Below, one piece after another: positions 1 to 8,064 of a DNA stretch of 64,000 bases. Made by a program: the position numbers and the translations under genes. The stretch spans positions 806,001 through 870,000 of the forward strand of contig CP036279.1 of assembly GCA_007748055.1 (NCBI GenBank), read 5' to 3'. Within the stretch, counting starts at the first letter, position 1, and every line of letters starts with the position of its first letter. The notes under the pieces are model-generated. The model was not told the origin of the DNA. It ran no database searches and saw only the letters and a list, made by a program, of their open reading frames with translations. This DNA comes from Kolteria novifilia. Lineage in GTDB: Bacteria; Planctomycetota; Planctomycetia; Kolteriales; Kolteriaceae.

Positions 1-743
1 GAGACAAGACCGTTCCCTACCTTGGGGATCATCGCGAAGCCAATCCCTTCATGGGTTGGCGTTCGATCCGGATGAGCATCGAACACCCCGATTTCTTCCG
101 CAAGCAAGTGCGCGCCATTCTCCGGGCCGCGGCCGAGGGCGAAGTCCGGATGATGTTCCCGATGATCTCGACCGTCGAGGAACTGCGACGCGTCAATCGC
201 ATGGTGTGGCAAGTGGAGGAACAGCTCGACAAGGACGGCATCGCCCACGGAAAGGCGCAGCTCGGGATGATGATCGAGGTTCCCGCCGCCGCCGTCTGTA
301 TCGAGCACTTTCTCGATCACACCGATTTTGTGAGCGTCGGCACCAACGATCTCATCCAGTACTTGATGGCGGCCGACCGCGACAACTCCCGCGTCGCCCA
401 CCTTTGCGATCCCCTCAACCCGGCGTCCCTTTGCCTGCTCCGCCAAGTCATCGAAGCGTGCCAGCGTCGTGGCAAGCCTGTCAGCGTCTGCGGGGAGATG
501 GCGGGACGTCCTCGCTGCGTCTTGGCGCTGCTCGCCTTCGGGTTGACCAGTTTCAGCATGAGCCCGGCCTTCGTCCCGATCGTCAAGGAACTGGTCCATT
601 CGCTCGATTTCTCGCTGATTCGTGAGCTGGGCGATGAGATTCTGCTGCGGCGCTCGAGCACCCAAGTCGGCAGCTTCCTCGACAAGGTCCTGCAAGAAGT
701 GAACCCCCGTCTGGCCGCGTTGGATGTTCAACACGGGGTGTGA
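1..743 (+). CDS. ptsI: PEP-utilising phosphotransferase (PTS enzyme I type), C-terminal part
   Basis: The reading frame is open from the left edge, so the gene starts outside the window; about 246 residues of the C-terminal PEP-binding TIM barrel are present. Enzyme I takes phosphate from PEP and passes it through a histidine to HPr in the cytoplasm. Family landmarks visible are NPFMGWRSIR near the edge, MMFPMIS, the EVPAA segment, the PEP-site stretch GTNDLIQY followed by AADRDN, and SVCGEMAG, whose cysteine matches the catalytic Cys of enzyme I. The C-terminus ends normally at a TGA. The N-terminal swivelling phosphohistidine domain and any HPr gene lie outside, so a PtsP-like or other PEP-utilising paralogue is not excluded. 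No gene follows closely, so this looks like the end of its transcription unit. Confidence 0.88.
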   Translation, partial: DKTVPYLGDHREANPFMGWRSIRMSIEHPDFFRKQVRAILRAAAEGEVRMMFPMISTVEELRRVNRMVWQVEEQLDKDGIAHGKAQLGMMIEVPAAAVCIEHFLDHTDFVSVGTNDLIQYLMAADRDNSRVAHLCDPLNPASLCLLRQVIEACQRRGKPVSVCGEMAGRPRCVLALLAFGLTSFSMSPAFVPIVKELVHSLDFSLIRELGDEILLRRSSTQVGSFLDKVLQEVNPRLAALDVQHGV

Positions 744-863
744 GCGGACGCTATCCGGATCTGGGGCGACGCCGCGTTGTTCCAATTCTCCCAATCCTGC
801 TGATTGCTCGTTCCCGAAATTCGAAGGTGGCGCTTGGAGGGACTCGACAAAGAGGGAAAGATA

Positions 864-876
864 GGGACAATGTCCC
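864..876. promoter_or_regulatory. Short palindrome upstream of the Tyr-rich protein gene
   Basis: GGGACA-A-TGTCCC is a perfect 6-bp inverted repeat about 65 bp before the GTG start at 940. It could be an operator or a leader hairpin. Only the symmetry supports this. Confidence 0.25.
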
Positions 877-939
877 GGTATTGAGGTTTCGCGGAACCTG
901 CCGTTCGCGAGAATCGAATTCCCTGTCGAGGAGAACTCC

Positions 940-1287
940 GTGCGTATTCGACATTTCCTGTTCGCGGGAGCGTTCGGTCTGGTCGCGCTATTGGGGACCG
1001 CCGAGAACGCGATGGCGTGGGGATCGGGCTGGGGCGGCTCGATGCGCTTTCAGTCGGGTGGCCATCCCTACCACAACGGCTACTTGTTCATTCCACCGGC
1101 TTCGGCCTACTCGGCGGTGACGGTGCGTCCGCCGGTTTGGTACGGAACGCCTTCCTACTACTACCCCGAGTCGTACCTTCCCGCGGCCCAGGCGGTCTAT
1201 CCCCCGACGAACTATCCCGGCACGCCGATGTCGACCGCCGGCTACTACTACCTTTCCGAGAAGAGCTACTACTACCTCTATCCTTAA
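940..1287 (+). CDS. Small exported Tyr/Pro-rich protein, function unknown
   Basis: A 115-residue protein starts with GTG, preceded by GAGGAG at 928-933 with 6-nt spacing. Residues 1 to about 26 form a Sec signal peptide (basic MRIR, hydrophobic core, AMA-type cleavage site). The mature part is about 90 residues, rich in Tyr, Pro, Ser and Gly, with runs such as PSYYYPES, GYYYLSEK and SYYYLYP. There is no catalytic motif and cysteine is absent. Such composition suits a cell-envelope or matrix protein, and planctomycetes encode many of these, but I do not recognise a family. Non-coding gaps of about 200 bp before and 390 bp after make it monocistronic. Confidence 0.7.
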   Translation: MRIRHFLFAGAFGLVALLGTAENAMAWGSGWGGSMRFQSGGHPYHNGYLFIPPASAYSAVTVRPPVWYGTPSYYYPESYLPAAQAVYPPTNYPGTPMSTAGYYYLSEKSYYYLYP

Positions 1288-1675
1288 TCCACCGGTCGCG
1301 CGGGGGTGCTTTCTCCGGCAAGTTCGTGTTTCGCGGGAACTCGAGGCTCCGTCTCCAAAGTCGGCTCTGGCTGTGTTGGCGGTGAGAGGGTGTCGCGAAT
1401 TCTCGCAACTTGCAGGAGATGGAGATAGGGGGCGCTTTCCCGCAAGGGCGCTCCCTTCGGGGAACGGATCGGTACACGTCGTTGAGGTGAGTTCACCTCC
1501 CTAGGCCAACGGCGCTACCGATCCGTTCCTACGCTCTCGCCACCGCGGCGACTTCCCTCGCACGGCGAACGTCCCTCTGTTTGCGGAACTCTCTCCCTCC
1601 GCTCCGCGTCCAATCTTCCGTTCAAATGAGATCCGACAAGCTCACCGGCGTTATCCTCTCCTGGGAGTCGATGGG
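1288..1675. other. Intergenic region without a convincing gene
   Basis: No ORF here has a plausible start, ribosome-binding site or recognisable product. The main feature is the nested inverted repeat at 1461-1529. GGGAG at about 1662-1666 is the likely ribosome-binding site of the following gene. Confidence 0.5.
1461..1529. repeat. Long nested inverted repeat upstream of exbD
   Basis: GGAACGGATCGGTA (1461-1474) is matched exactly by its reverse complement at 1516-1529. Inside the 41-nt loop is a second perfect palindrome, GAGGTGA-GT-TCACCTC (1484-1499). In RNA this would form a strong multi-stem structure. No T-run follows, so it is not a standard intrinsic terminator. It lies about 150 bp before the exbD-like start. 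Confidence 0.6.
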
Positions 1676-2170
1676 ATGCGATCGTCTGTTTCTCGCCATG
1701 CGCCAGCGGAGAAGGTCGACGCCACGCCGACGCCGATGTTGGACATCATCTTCAACGTCCTCTTCTTTTTCCTCGTGACGATTCCCGATTCGAATCCGGA
1801 AACGAGCATCGACATCGAACTGGCGTTGCCGGCGCCCGGGACGGTCAGGGTGTTACCTCCCGATGAGGACCTGATCGAGGTCGTTCACCCGATCATGGTG
1901 CGACTTGATGCGGGAGTGCGGGGGGAACTCCTTGGCATCCAGGTCGACGGAAGGAAGGTTCCCGAGAACCGTCGGTTGTCCCAATTGGAGCAGCGTCTGC
2001 GGCTCATCGGTCGGGCGCTGAGCGTCGATGGCGACGACCTCTCGTTGGACGTGGTGATCGCGGCTTCGTCGAAGCTCAAGTACGGCGATCTGATGCGGGT
2101 GATCTCGATCTGTCGACGTGTCGGCGCAACGAGTCTGGCGTTTGCGGAGATGCCTGCCGCGATTCATTGA
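1676..2170 (+). CDS. ExbD/TolR family biopolymer transport protein
   Basis: The 164-residue protein has one N-terminal membrane helix (about residues 22-36) and a periplasmic domain. ExbD and TolR work with ExbB/TolQ to carry proton-motive force to TonB or TolA at the envelope. Asp23, just before the hydrophobic stretch in TPMLDIIFN, matches the essential ExbD/TolR aspartate. The C-terminal part (DVVIAASSKLKYGDLMRVI...GATSLAFA) matches the usual family ending, where a one-per-row periplasmic fold closes with a short strand. Length is normal to slightly long. ATG 1676 follows GGGAG. No exbB/tolQ partner is adjacent, which is unusual because these genes normally travel together; the partner is presumably elsewhere. 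Confidence 0.8.
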   Translation: MRSSVSRHAPAEKVDATPTPMLDIIFNVLFFFLVTIPDSNPETSIDIELALPAPGTVRVLPPDEDLIEVVHPIMVRLDAGVRGELLGIQVDGRKVPENRRLSQLEQRLRLIGRALSVDGDDLSLDVVIAASSKLKYGDLMRVISICRRVGATSLAFAEMPAAIH

Positions 2171-2247
2171 TGGCGTCGCAGGGAAGGTCGTGAGGCGAGG
2201 TAGGTCCGGGGAAGTGCGACGACCTTTCGGATGAAGAGGCGTCGCCG

Positions 2248-2330
2248 TTCATGCCCACGCAAGCGTGAGTCTTTTGGTATGCCCACGCAAACGTGGAGCA
2301 TGGCACCCAAGTCAGGCACCCAAGTCAGGG
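2248..2330. repeat. Degenerate palindromic repeat (family C) with short direct repeats
   Basis: TGCCCACGCAAGCGTG and TGCCCACGCAAACGTGG follow each other about 30 bp apart, then CACCCAAGTCAGG occurs twice in tandem. The reverse complement of the middle segment (CTTGGGTGCCATGC) recurs near 56112 inside another element. This points to a dispersed non-coding repeat between convergent genes. Confidence 0.45.
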
Positions 2331-2373
2331 CACGTCCCACTTCGCCAAGTCTACTCCCGTTCGACGGAATCCC

Positions 2374-3387
2374 TCACTTCTCATCCGTTTCGTCGCGAGT
2401 CTCCAAGGGAATGGGGGAGCGATGCTCCTCGCCGCGCAGGCTTCCCTCGTTGAGAAAACGAAGAACCATCTCTTGAGCGTGGCGATTGGTCATCAGGAAG
2501 GTGTGCAGGCTTCGGACAGTCGTGAAGTCCCGCGCCCCGGCTAGGCGGGTGCTCGCGACGCTCACGGTGCCATCATCATCTCCCTCAAGGATCCAGGAAT
2601 AGCCTCGACCGTTCCCCCGGGCGCCCGCGACGACGGCGAACTCGACGGGAAGTGTTTGGGGAAGCTGGGTCGTGATGCCGCAAGCCCCGGTTTGGAGCTG
2701 TTGCCCCGCCGGACCCATGACCTTTCGGTAGCCCCAGTTGCGATGCCACCAGTCGGCTTTCATCGCGCCTTGGTTCGGCGTTCCCAGCATCACGACCCGG
2801 CCGATGCGCGGATGAGGGGAGTCGCCCAGGAAGGAACGGATGACGAGACCTCCCATACTAAAGCCGACCAAGTGGATGGTGTCGGCCTCGTCGAGCCCGT
2901 CGACGATGCGACGGAGGTTCTCGGCATGGCGTTCAATCGCGAGTCGGGTACTTGGGTAGGCGACGGTATAAGTGCCATAGCCATGGCGCTCGAGGTACTT
3001 GGCGAGCCCCCTCATGGAATGATGGGTTCGGATGATCCCGTGGAGCAGCAGCACGACCTCCTTCGGAGTTTCCGGTTTCTCTCGCCCCGCGAGGAGTCGC
3101 TGCAGAGCGCTCCGGCACGTTGGTTCATCCCCGGTGGTGAGTCGTTTGAACTTGCCGTCGAGGAGCCGGTGTTCCCCCGTCAGGCAGTGCTGTTGGATCC
3201 GATACTCTTGGTTGTAGTACACGTCCGACCAGAACTGAAGCCCGCCGAAAGTCTGTCGGCGCCAGCGCAAACGCGCGGTCGATTCCGACGGTTGCTGGGT
3301 CAGTTCGTCTTCCATGGATGGGTCACTTTCGTCGGACGCGATCATGCCGAGCGCGAGACCACAGGCGAGTAGGAAGCCGCTAGTCAT
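2374..3387 (-). CDS. Exported alpha/beta hydrolase (lipase/esterase-like)
   Basis: A 337-residue protein with an N-terminal signal sequence (MTSGFLLACGLALGMIA). The hydrolase fold begins at VVLLLHG (oxyanion strand). The nucleophile motif GFSMGG is at about 175-180 with Ser177. The acid is probably the Asp in EGDDDGTVSV, the usual place in lipases, and the base the His in SLHTFLM. The order Ser-Asp-His and TPNQGA after the nucleophile resemble the PGAP1/lipase group. The likely substrate is an ester outside the cytoplasm; specificity is unknown. I chose the second ATG (3387) because GGAG lies 6-7 nt before it; an in-frame ATG at 3399 has no such site. A cysteine in the signal region makes a lipoprotein conceivable, but the lipobox is poor. 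Confidence 0.8.
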   Translation of the reverse strand: MTSGFLLACGLALGMIASDESDPSMEDELTQQPSESTARLRWRRQTFGGLQFWSDVYYNQEYRIQQHCLTGEHRLLDGKFKRLTTGDEPTCRSALQRLLAGREKPETPKEVVLLLHGIIRTHHSMRGLAKYLERHGYGTYTVAYPSTRLAIERHAENLRRIVDGLDEADTIHLVGFSMGGLVIRSFLGDSPHPRIGRVVMLGTPNQGAMKADWWHRNWGYRKVMGPAGQQLQTGACGITTQLPQTLPVEFAVVAGARGNGRGYSWILEGDDDGTVSVASTRLAGARDFTTVRSLHTFLMTNRHAQEMVLRFLNEGSLRGEEHRSPIPLETRDETDEK

Positions 3388-3546
3388 GGGTAACTCCAAC
3401 GGATGGCACGATGCTGCCGTGAGGGCGAACGGCGAGAAGGCCCCTTTCGCCCACTAACGTACCCCACTCCATAAAATCGCCAAGGGGAACGTCGCGACGG
3501 ATCCGTGAAGGGGCGATTCTTCCAAGTCTCCTCAGGGGGGTATTCG

Positions 3547-4566
3547 ATGACGCGACGGCTATCTTGGGGCATTCTCGGTACGGGAAACATCGCCAATCAG
3601 TTCAGCGAAGGCGTGCTCGGGTCAAGACGGGGAAGACTCCAGGCGGTTGCTTCCCGGGAGTCCACGAAAGCTCGACAGTTCGCCCAGAAGTTCCAAGCTC
3701 CCATGGCGTTCGGGGCCTACGAGGAACTCTTGAACGATCCCGAGGTCGACGCTGTCTATGTCTCCCTCCCCAACAGCATGCACCACGAATGGACGCTGCG
3801 GGCGCTACGGGCGGGAAAGCATGTCCTTTGCGAGAAGCCGATCGCCGCAAACGTCGCCGAAGCGGAAGAGATGTACGCGGTGGCCACGAAGTCAGGCCGT
3901 CTACTCGTCGAAGCCTTCATGTACCGGTCGCATCCCCTGACCAAAGCCGTCACCGAAGCCGTCGCGCGCGGCGATATCGGATCGCTGCGGATGATTCGGG
4001 CGAGTTTCTGCTACCACACGCGCCGTCGCGAGAGCAATATCCGCTTCGATCCCGGATTGGCCGGTGGGGCTCTGATGGACATCGGCTGCTATCTGGTGAG
4101 TTTCACGCGACTGATCGTCGGCGAGAGTCCCCGGCAAGTGCAAGCGATGGCGGTCCTCGGGGACGAGGGAGTCGACACCCTCGCGGTGGGCTCGTTTCGG
4201 TTTCGCGATGGTGTTCTGGCGAGTTTTCAGTGCGGCATGACCGTGAATGCGGACAATACGGCGTCGATATGCGGTAGCGAGGGTTTTCTCGAGATTCCCA
4301 TTCCTTGGAAACCGCCCGCCTTGAACGCCCAGTTCAGCTTGCTGCGGTCGACGCCGCCGAAGATGGACGGGCCGGCGCTTCCGAGGACACGGGACGTTCG
4401 GCGAACATGGGCGGTCGACGCGGGGACGACCCTCTACGGGCTTGAGGCGGACGACTTCGCCGCGGCAGTCCTCGATGGTGCCCCGGTCGCGGTCGCCAGC
4501 GAGGAGTCGATCGAGAACATGCGGGTTCTGGACGAGCTGCGTCGGCAGGTGGGGCTCTCCTTCTAG
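3547..4566 (+). CDS. Gfo/Idh/MocA family oxidoreductase
   Basis: A 339-residue NAD(P)-dependent oxidoreductase. The Rossmann fold opens with GILGTGNIA (residues 8-16), and the family signature EKPIAAN appears near residue 96, where the lysine is the usual catalytic residue. The C-terminal alpha/beta domain starts at EAFMYRSHP and includes GGALMDIGCY. Members oxidise or reduce sugars, inositols or their derivatives in the cytoplasm; the closest look is to glucose-fructose or dihydrodiol dehydrogenase-like members, but the substrate cannot be read from sequence. ATG 3547 was chosen over GTG 3505 because AGGGGGG sits 6 nt upstream and the residues between have no homologous appearance. The TAG stop lies inside CTAG (4563-4566), followed by a family-B-like sequence. 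Confidence 0.9.
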   Translation: MTRRLSWGILGTGNIANQFSEGVLGSRRGRLQAVASRESTKARQFAQKFQAPMAFGAYEELLNDPEVDAVYVSLPNSMHHEWTLRALRAGKHVLCEKPIAANVAEAEEMYAVATKSGRLLVEAFMYRSHPLTKAVTEAVARGDIGSLRMIRASFCYHTRRRESNIRFDPGLAGGALMDIGCYLVSFTRLIVGESPRQVQAMAVLGDEGVDTLAVGSFRFRDGVLASFQCGMTVNADNTASICGSEGFLEIPIPWKPPALNAQFSLLRSTPPKMDGPALPRTRDVRRTWAVDAGTTLYGLEADDFAAAVLDGAPVAVASEESIENMRVLDELRRQVGLSF

Positions 4567-4604
4567 GAGTCCGTAGCCCAATGGGATGCCGGTCGCTGGC
4601 GCCT
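4563..4604 (+). mobile_element. Possible remnant of a family-B inverted-repeat element end
   Basis: CTAGGAGTCCGTAG begins at the stop codon of the oxidoreductase gene and matches CTAGCAGTCCGTAG of the 50-bp element at 41824 in 13 of 14 bases. A matching right end was not found, so it would be a decayed or solo end. Confidence 0.4.
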
Positions 4605-4927
4605 TAACCCCTGCTCAGGGGGAGACAAGCAGCCGTTGGCTCCTCGAAAGAGGGAGGGACCAAGGCGCTCGCCCGTTCGCGCAGGGGGGCTTCTTTCCGC
4701 GCGTTCGCCGACCGCTCGATGAAGGTTGACGCGGCTTTCGTGGTCTTCTCAATCCTCACAATCCCTCCGACCGTTCAAATGAGGAAATCCCGAAATATCG
4801 TCATCTTCGACAAAACATTTCAAACCGACTCGCCGATGAACGGAAGAGCGAAGAGCACCAAATTCCGGCTCACGTGAGGCGGGTGTTTCTCGCGGTTGGG
4901 GGTTTCGGGACCTCGGGAGATCGTCCC
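4567..4927. other. Intergenic region, no gene seen
   Basis: Only the family-B-like end at its left border and an A/T-richer stretch at about 4760-4840 stand out. The latter is a plausible promoter region for the downstream outer-membrane lipoprotein gene, but I see no clear -35/-10 pair. GGGAGA at 4915-4920 is the ribosome-binding site of that gene. Confidence 0.4.
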
Positions 4928-7036
4928 ATGCATCGAAAAGCGGCTTCGCTGCTTGCGAGTTTTTGTCTTGTCGTTGTCATGACGGGCTGTCAAAAGCCCT
5001 ACTTCCACGTGACGGAGACGGACTACGTCTACTTCAACGAGGTCAGCGGCGACTATGGATCGACCGAGACCGACGACACGACGAACCTCCCGGAGATCGA
5101 ACCGCGGACAGTTCGTGAGCCGGCTCGCAAGATCAAGTGGAACCTGACGCTCAACGAGACGAAGCGTCTGGCGCTGGAGTACAACAAGTCGATTGCGGTC
5201 GTCCGGTGGCAACCGGCGATTTCCGGAACCGACATCCAGACCCAGCTCTCCGCCTTCGACACCTTCTACGAGGTTGGAGCGGGCTGGAGTCGACTCGACC
5301 AGCAAGCGACCAGCGCCATCCAGTCAGGCCAGACGGGACTCGACAACGCCTTCACCATCGACGGCTTCGGTGGCGGTGCCTCTCAGAACCCCTTCGGCGT
5401 CAACGCCACCACGGGTGCCGAGAGTGCCTTCATCAATCCGACGACCCGACCGCAGTTCTCGACGATTCCCGGATCCGACATGATCCGCGTCTCGAAGCGA
5501 AACACGGCCGGTGGCCTCTCGACCGTCGGCTACGGGGCGGACTATCAGTTCCAGTTGCCCAACACCGCCTTCCAAACGATCAATCCCTTCTGGCGTTCGC
5601 GATTCACTGTCGCCCTCGAGCAACCGGTGCTTCAGGGAGCGGGAGTCGAGTTCAATCGCGCTCCAATCCTCATCGCCCGGGCCAGCTACGAACAGCAGAT
5701 CCGGAACTTCGATCGCGATGTTCGCACACTGCTTCGCGATGTCGAGATCAGCTACTGGCAGCTTTACTTCACCTACCAGGATCTCTACTCGCGTGAAGTG
5801 GGCATGAAGCAGGCTCTGGCGACCTGGCAGAAGGAAAAGAACAAGCAAGAGGTCGGCGTCGGGGCCATTCCGGACGTCGCCCAGGCTCGCGAACAATACG
5901 AGTTCTTCCGGGCGTCGCGTCTCCAAGCACTCAGTCGGGTTCTCTCACAGGAACGTGACTTGCGTCGCTTGCTCGGTCTCCCGCCCGATGACGATCGCCA
6001 GATCATCCCGGCTGACGAGCCGACCATCGCCGAGTACGATCCCGATTGGAAGTTGGGCATCATGGAGTCGCTCGAGATGCGGCCGGAACTGCAAGCTCAG
6101 CGCTTCGCGATTCGTGCGACCGAGCTCGAAGTCTTCCGCCAGAAGAACGGCTTGCTGCCCGACCTGACGCTTGCCGCCAACTGGTCCATCACCGGGTTGG
6201 ATGACGACTGGAGCCACTCGGTCGAGACGTTGTTCCGCAATCGGTACGCGGACTGGTACATGGGCTTCCGTTGGCGTCGTCAAATCGGTGAACGGTCGGC
6301 TCACGCCGCGGTGCGTCGGGCCCAGACGCAGCTCAGTCAGGCTCGTGCCCAGCTTCGCAGCTTGGAGCACGACGTCTTCATCGAGTTGCACGAAGCGTAT
6401 CAGAACATCGTGACCAACTACGAGTTGATCAAGGCTCAGAAGGACCGCCGCGAGGCCGCGACGCAGCAGCTCGAGGCTCGGGAAGAGTTCTATCGTCAAG
6501 GCAAGACGACCATCGACGTCTTGCTCCAGGCCCAGAACGCCTTCGCGGACGCGTTGCGTGACGAAAGCCAAGCCGTGGTCGCCTACAACCAGTCATTGAT
6601 CTCTTGGGAATTCTCCAAGGGAACGATTCTCGACAACGACGCGGTGGTCGTGGCTGAGGAGCAGATCACGCAGGTCTGCGACAAGTACCTCAAGCAACGC
6701 GACTGGAGTTGGAACCACGCGATCAAGAAGCGGCTCAAGCCGGGTAAGCAGGTCCAGTCCAACTGGTTCCCATGTCCAGACTGTGACGGCCCGCTCTACC
6801 CGTCCTCGCTCTGGACCAACCCGGACATCACCGAAGAGGAGTCGATCAATCCTCTCCTAGAGCAGGAGAACCGAAACCTCGACGTCGATCCGGCCAAGGA
6901 ACTCAACCGGTCGAACGCTGGTCCCTCGCTGCGACCGGAGTCGGGGCAGATCGGTGAGCCGCCGGCGGAGTTGCCTTTCTCGCCGCCGGGTTCCGGGACC
7001 GAGTTGCCATCGACCGGCACGCCGCCGATTCGCTAG
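4928..7036 (+). CDS. TolC family outer-membrane efflux lipoprotein
   Basis: A 702-residue exported protein. The signal ends with the lipobox VMTGC (Cys21), so the mature protein should be lipidated. Two OEP-type repeats of long amphipathic helices follow, for example TLNETKRLALEYNKS at the start of the first, and LRRLLGLPPDD and RAQTQLSQARAQLRSLEHDVFIEL in later helices. TolC proteins form trimeric outer-membrane channels used by type I secretion or RND/ABC efflux pumps. At 702 residues it is longer than usual (about 450-500), with an inserted Gly/Asn/Thr-rich loop near 130-210 and a Pro-rich tail after about 610. GGGAGA sits 7 nt before ATG 4928; the in-frame codon at 4874 would spoil the signal peptide. 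No inner-membrane pump gene is adjacent. An intrinsic terminator follows at 7069. Confidence 0.9.
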   Translation: MHRKAASLLASFCLVVVMTGCQKPYFHVTETDYVYFNEVSGDYGSTETDDTTNLPEIEPRTVREPARKIKWNLTLNETKRLALEYNKSIAVVRWQPAISGTDIQTQLSAFDTFYEVGAGWSRLDQQATSAIQSGQTGLDNAFTIDGFGGGASQNPFGVNATTGAESAFINPTTRPQFSTIPGSDMIRVSKRNTAGGLSTVGYGADYQFQLPNTAFQTINPFWRSRFTVALEQPVLQGAGVEFNRAPILIARASYEQQIRNFDRDVRTLLRDVEISYWQLYFTYQDLYSREVGMKQALATWQKEKNKQEVGVGAIPDVAQAREQYEFFRASRLQALSRVLSQERDLRRLLGLPPDDDRQIIPADEPTIAEYDPDWKLGIMESLEMRPELQAQRFAIRATELEVFRQKNGLLPDLTLAANWSITGLDDDWSHSVETLFRNRYADWYMGFRWRRQIGERSAHAAVRRAQTQLSQARAQLRSLEHDVFIELHEAYQNIVTNYELIKAQKDRREAATQQLEAREEFYRQGKTTIDVLLQAQNAFADALRDESQAVVAYNQSLISWEFSKGTILDNDAVVVAEEQITQVCDKYLKQRDWSWNHAIKKRLKPGKQVQSNWFPCPDCDGPLYPSSLWTNPDITEEESINPLLEQENRNLDVDPAKELNRSNAGPSLRPESGQIGEPPAELPFSPPGSGTELPSTGTPPIR

Positions 7037-7068
7037 TCGGGGCCAACTCGGGAATCGTTGACACGAAG

Positions 7069-7100
7069 AGGACGACGGGATCACTCCCGCCGTCCTTTTT
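7069..7100 (+). terminator. Intrinsic terminator after the TolC-type gene
   Basis: Arms AGGACGACGGGA and TCCCGCCGTCCT (one mismatch) enclose the loop TCAC and run directly into TTTTT. It lies 33 bp after the stop codon. Confidence 0.8.
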
Positions 7101-7265
7101 CGTATGTCAGTAGGGACTCGGGAAGGACGCTGGCGGCTGGCGTGCCACTCCAAGATCCGCTCGCGACGGGCGAATCAGTATCGGGAATGGACGGAGCCCG
7201 GCTCTTTCCCTGGTTGCCCACCCTGGTCAGTTGTTCGGGAAGAAGGACACTCTTAAAACAACGCC

Positions 7266-7622
7266 ATGGCAGCGAAGTGGATAGATAGGGTCACGACTTG
7301 GCTTCCCGTGAAATCCAAGTCGAAGATGACCGACGACGACGTGGACGGACAGCGGGAGTCCGTTTCGGGCGACGCGGCGAAGACGAACGACTCGCCGGTC
7401 GTCAATGTCTCGCTCTGGGATGGGTTCGTCGAAGTCTTTCCGTTGGCGCTCTTGGTGATCGGCATCTTGCTGTCGGTCTTCACCACCCAGATCGGCCCGT
7501 GGGCCTTCCTGGGATATCTCTTCATCGCGCTGTCGCCGATCCTACACGCTCTCCAGCGCATCGAACGACGTCTCATCGAGATCCGCGATCAGGCACGCTT
7601 GAAGAAGTCGAAAGACGCCTGA
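7266..7622 (+). CDS. Small two-helix membrane protein, function unknown
   Basis: A 118-residue protein: a hydrophilic, acidic N-terminus of about 50 residues, then a hydrophobic region of two adjacent helices (about 56-74 and 78-95) linked by TTQIGPW, then a basic tail (RRLIEIRDQARLKKSK). The tail should lie in the cytoplasm by the positive-inside rule. I recognise no family. It is separated from the TolC gene by a terminator and from the next gene by over 400 bp, so it appears monocistronic. ATG 7266 has only a weak upstream purine stretch, so the start is less certain than the frame. Confidence 0.55.
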   Translation: MAAKWIDRVTTWLPVKSKSKMTDDDVDGQRESVSGDAAKTNDSPVVNVSLWDGFVEVFPLALLVIGILLSVFTTQIGPWAFLGYLFIALSPILHALQRIERRLIEIRDQARLKKSKDA

Positions 7623-8064
7623 GTCGCGACGCGAGCGCTGGCCGCTTCGTCTCCTTCACGTCATATCCAACCAATACTTACAACGGACGACATCTCGTCT
7701 TTCTGGAGCGCGGAGGCCAACCCTTGACGGTTCGGCGATCTGAGCGTGCCGTTCGCAGCCGACGGGGAATGGATCGACGGGATGAGAGACATCCACCGCA
7801 TCCGCTTTTTCACGTCGAAGCGAAGAGAACAGCCGCGATTGACCAACACCTATCCCCCTGGGAGAATGTGGGCCTGATGGTCCATGCGGAGTTCGGCGTG
7901 TTGTTTGGAGAGTCGAGTTGGATGGTTCCGTTCGAGATGGTCTGCGTCACCGCCGTCAACAGTGGGCCTTGGGAGATGGAGACGCGGGCCTCACTCCCCG
8001 TTGGCGTTCTTGGCTTGGGTTTCTTTGGCACTATTGGTTGCGAGGCGAAATTCTCCCGGAGGTG
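7623..8064. other. Region with no supported gene before the GAF-like gene
   Basis: The overlapping ORFs here have no recognisable products or ribosome-binding sites, and base composition is less GC-skewed than in the surrounding genes. One frame runs into the GAF-like gene from 7918, so its N-terminus could extend into this stretch. Otherwise I see nothing. Confidence 0.35.

Noticed and set aside
4563-4660. tRNA-like stretch after the oxidoreductase gene
   Set aside because: No cloverleaf forms; the start is better explained as a family-B end.
7623-8064. A second small gene between the membrane protein and GAF-like gene
   Set aside because: The open frames lack ribosome-binding sites and any plausible protein pattern.
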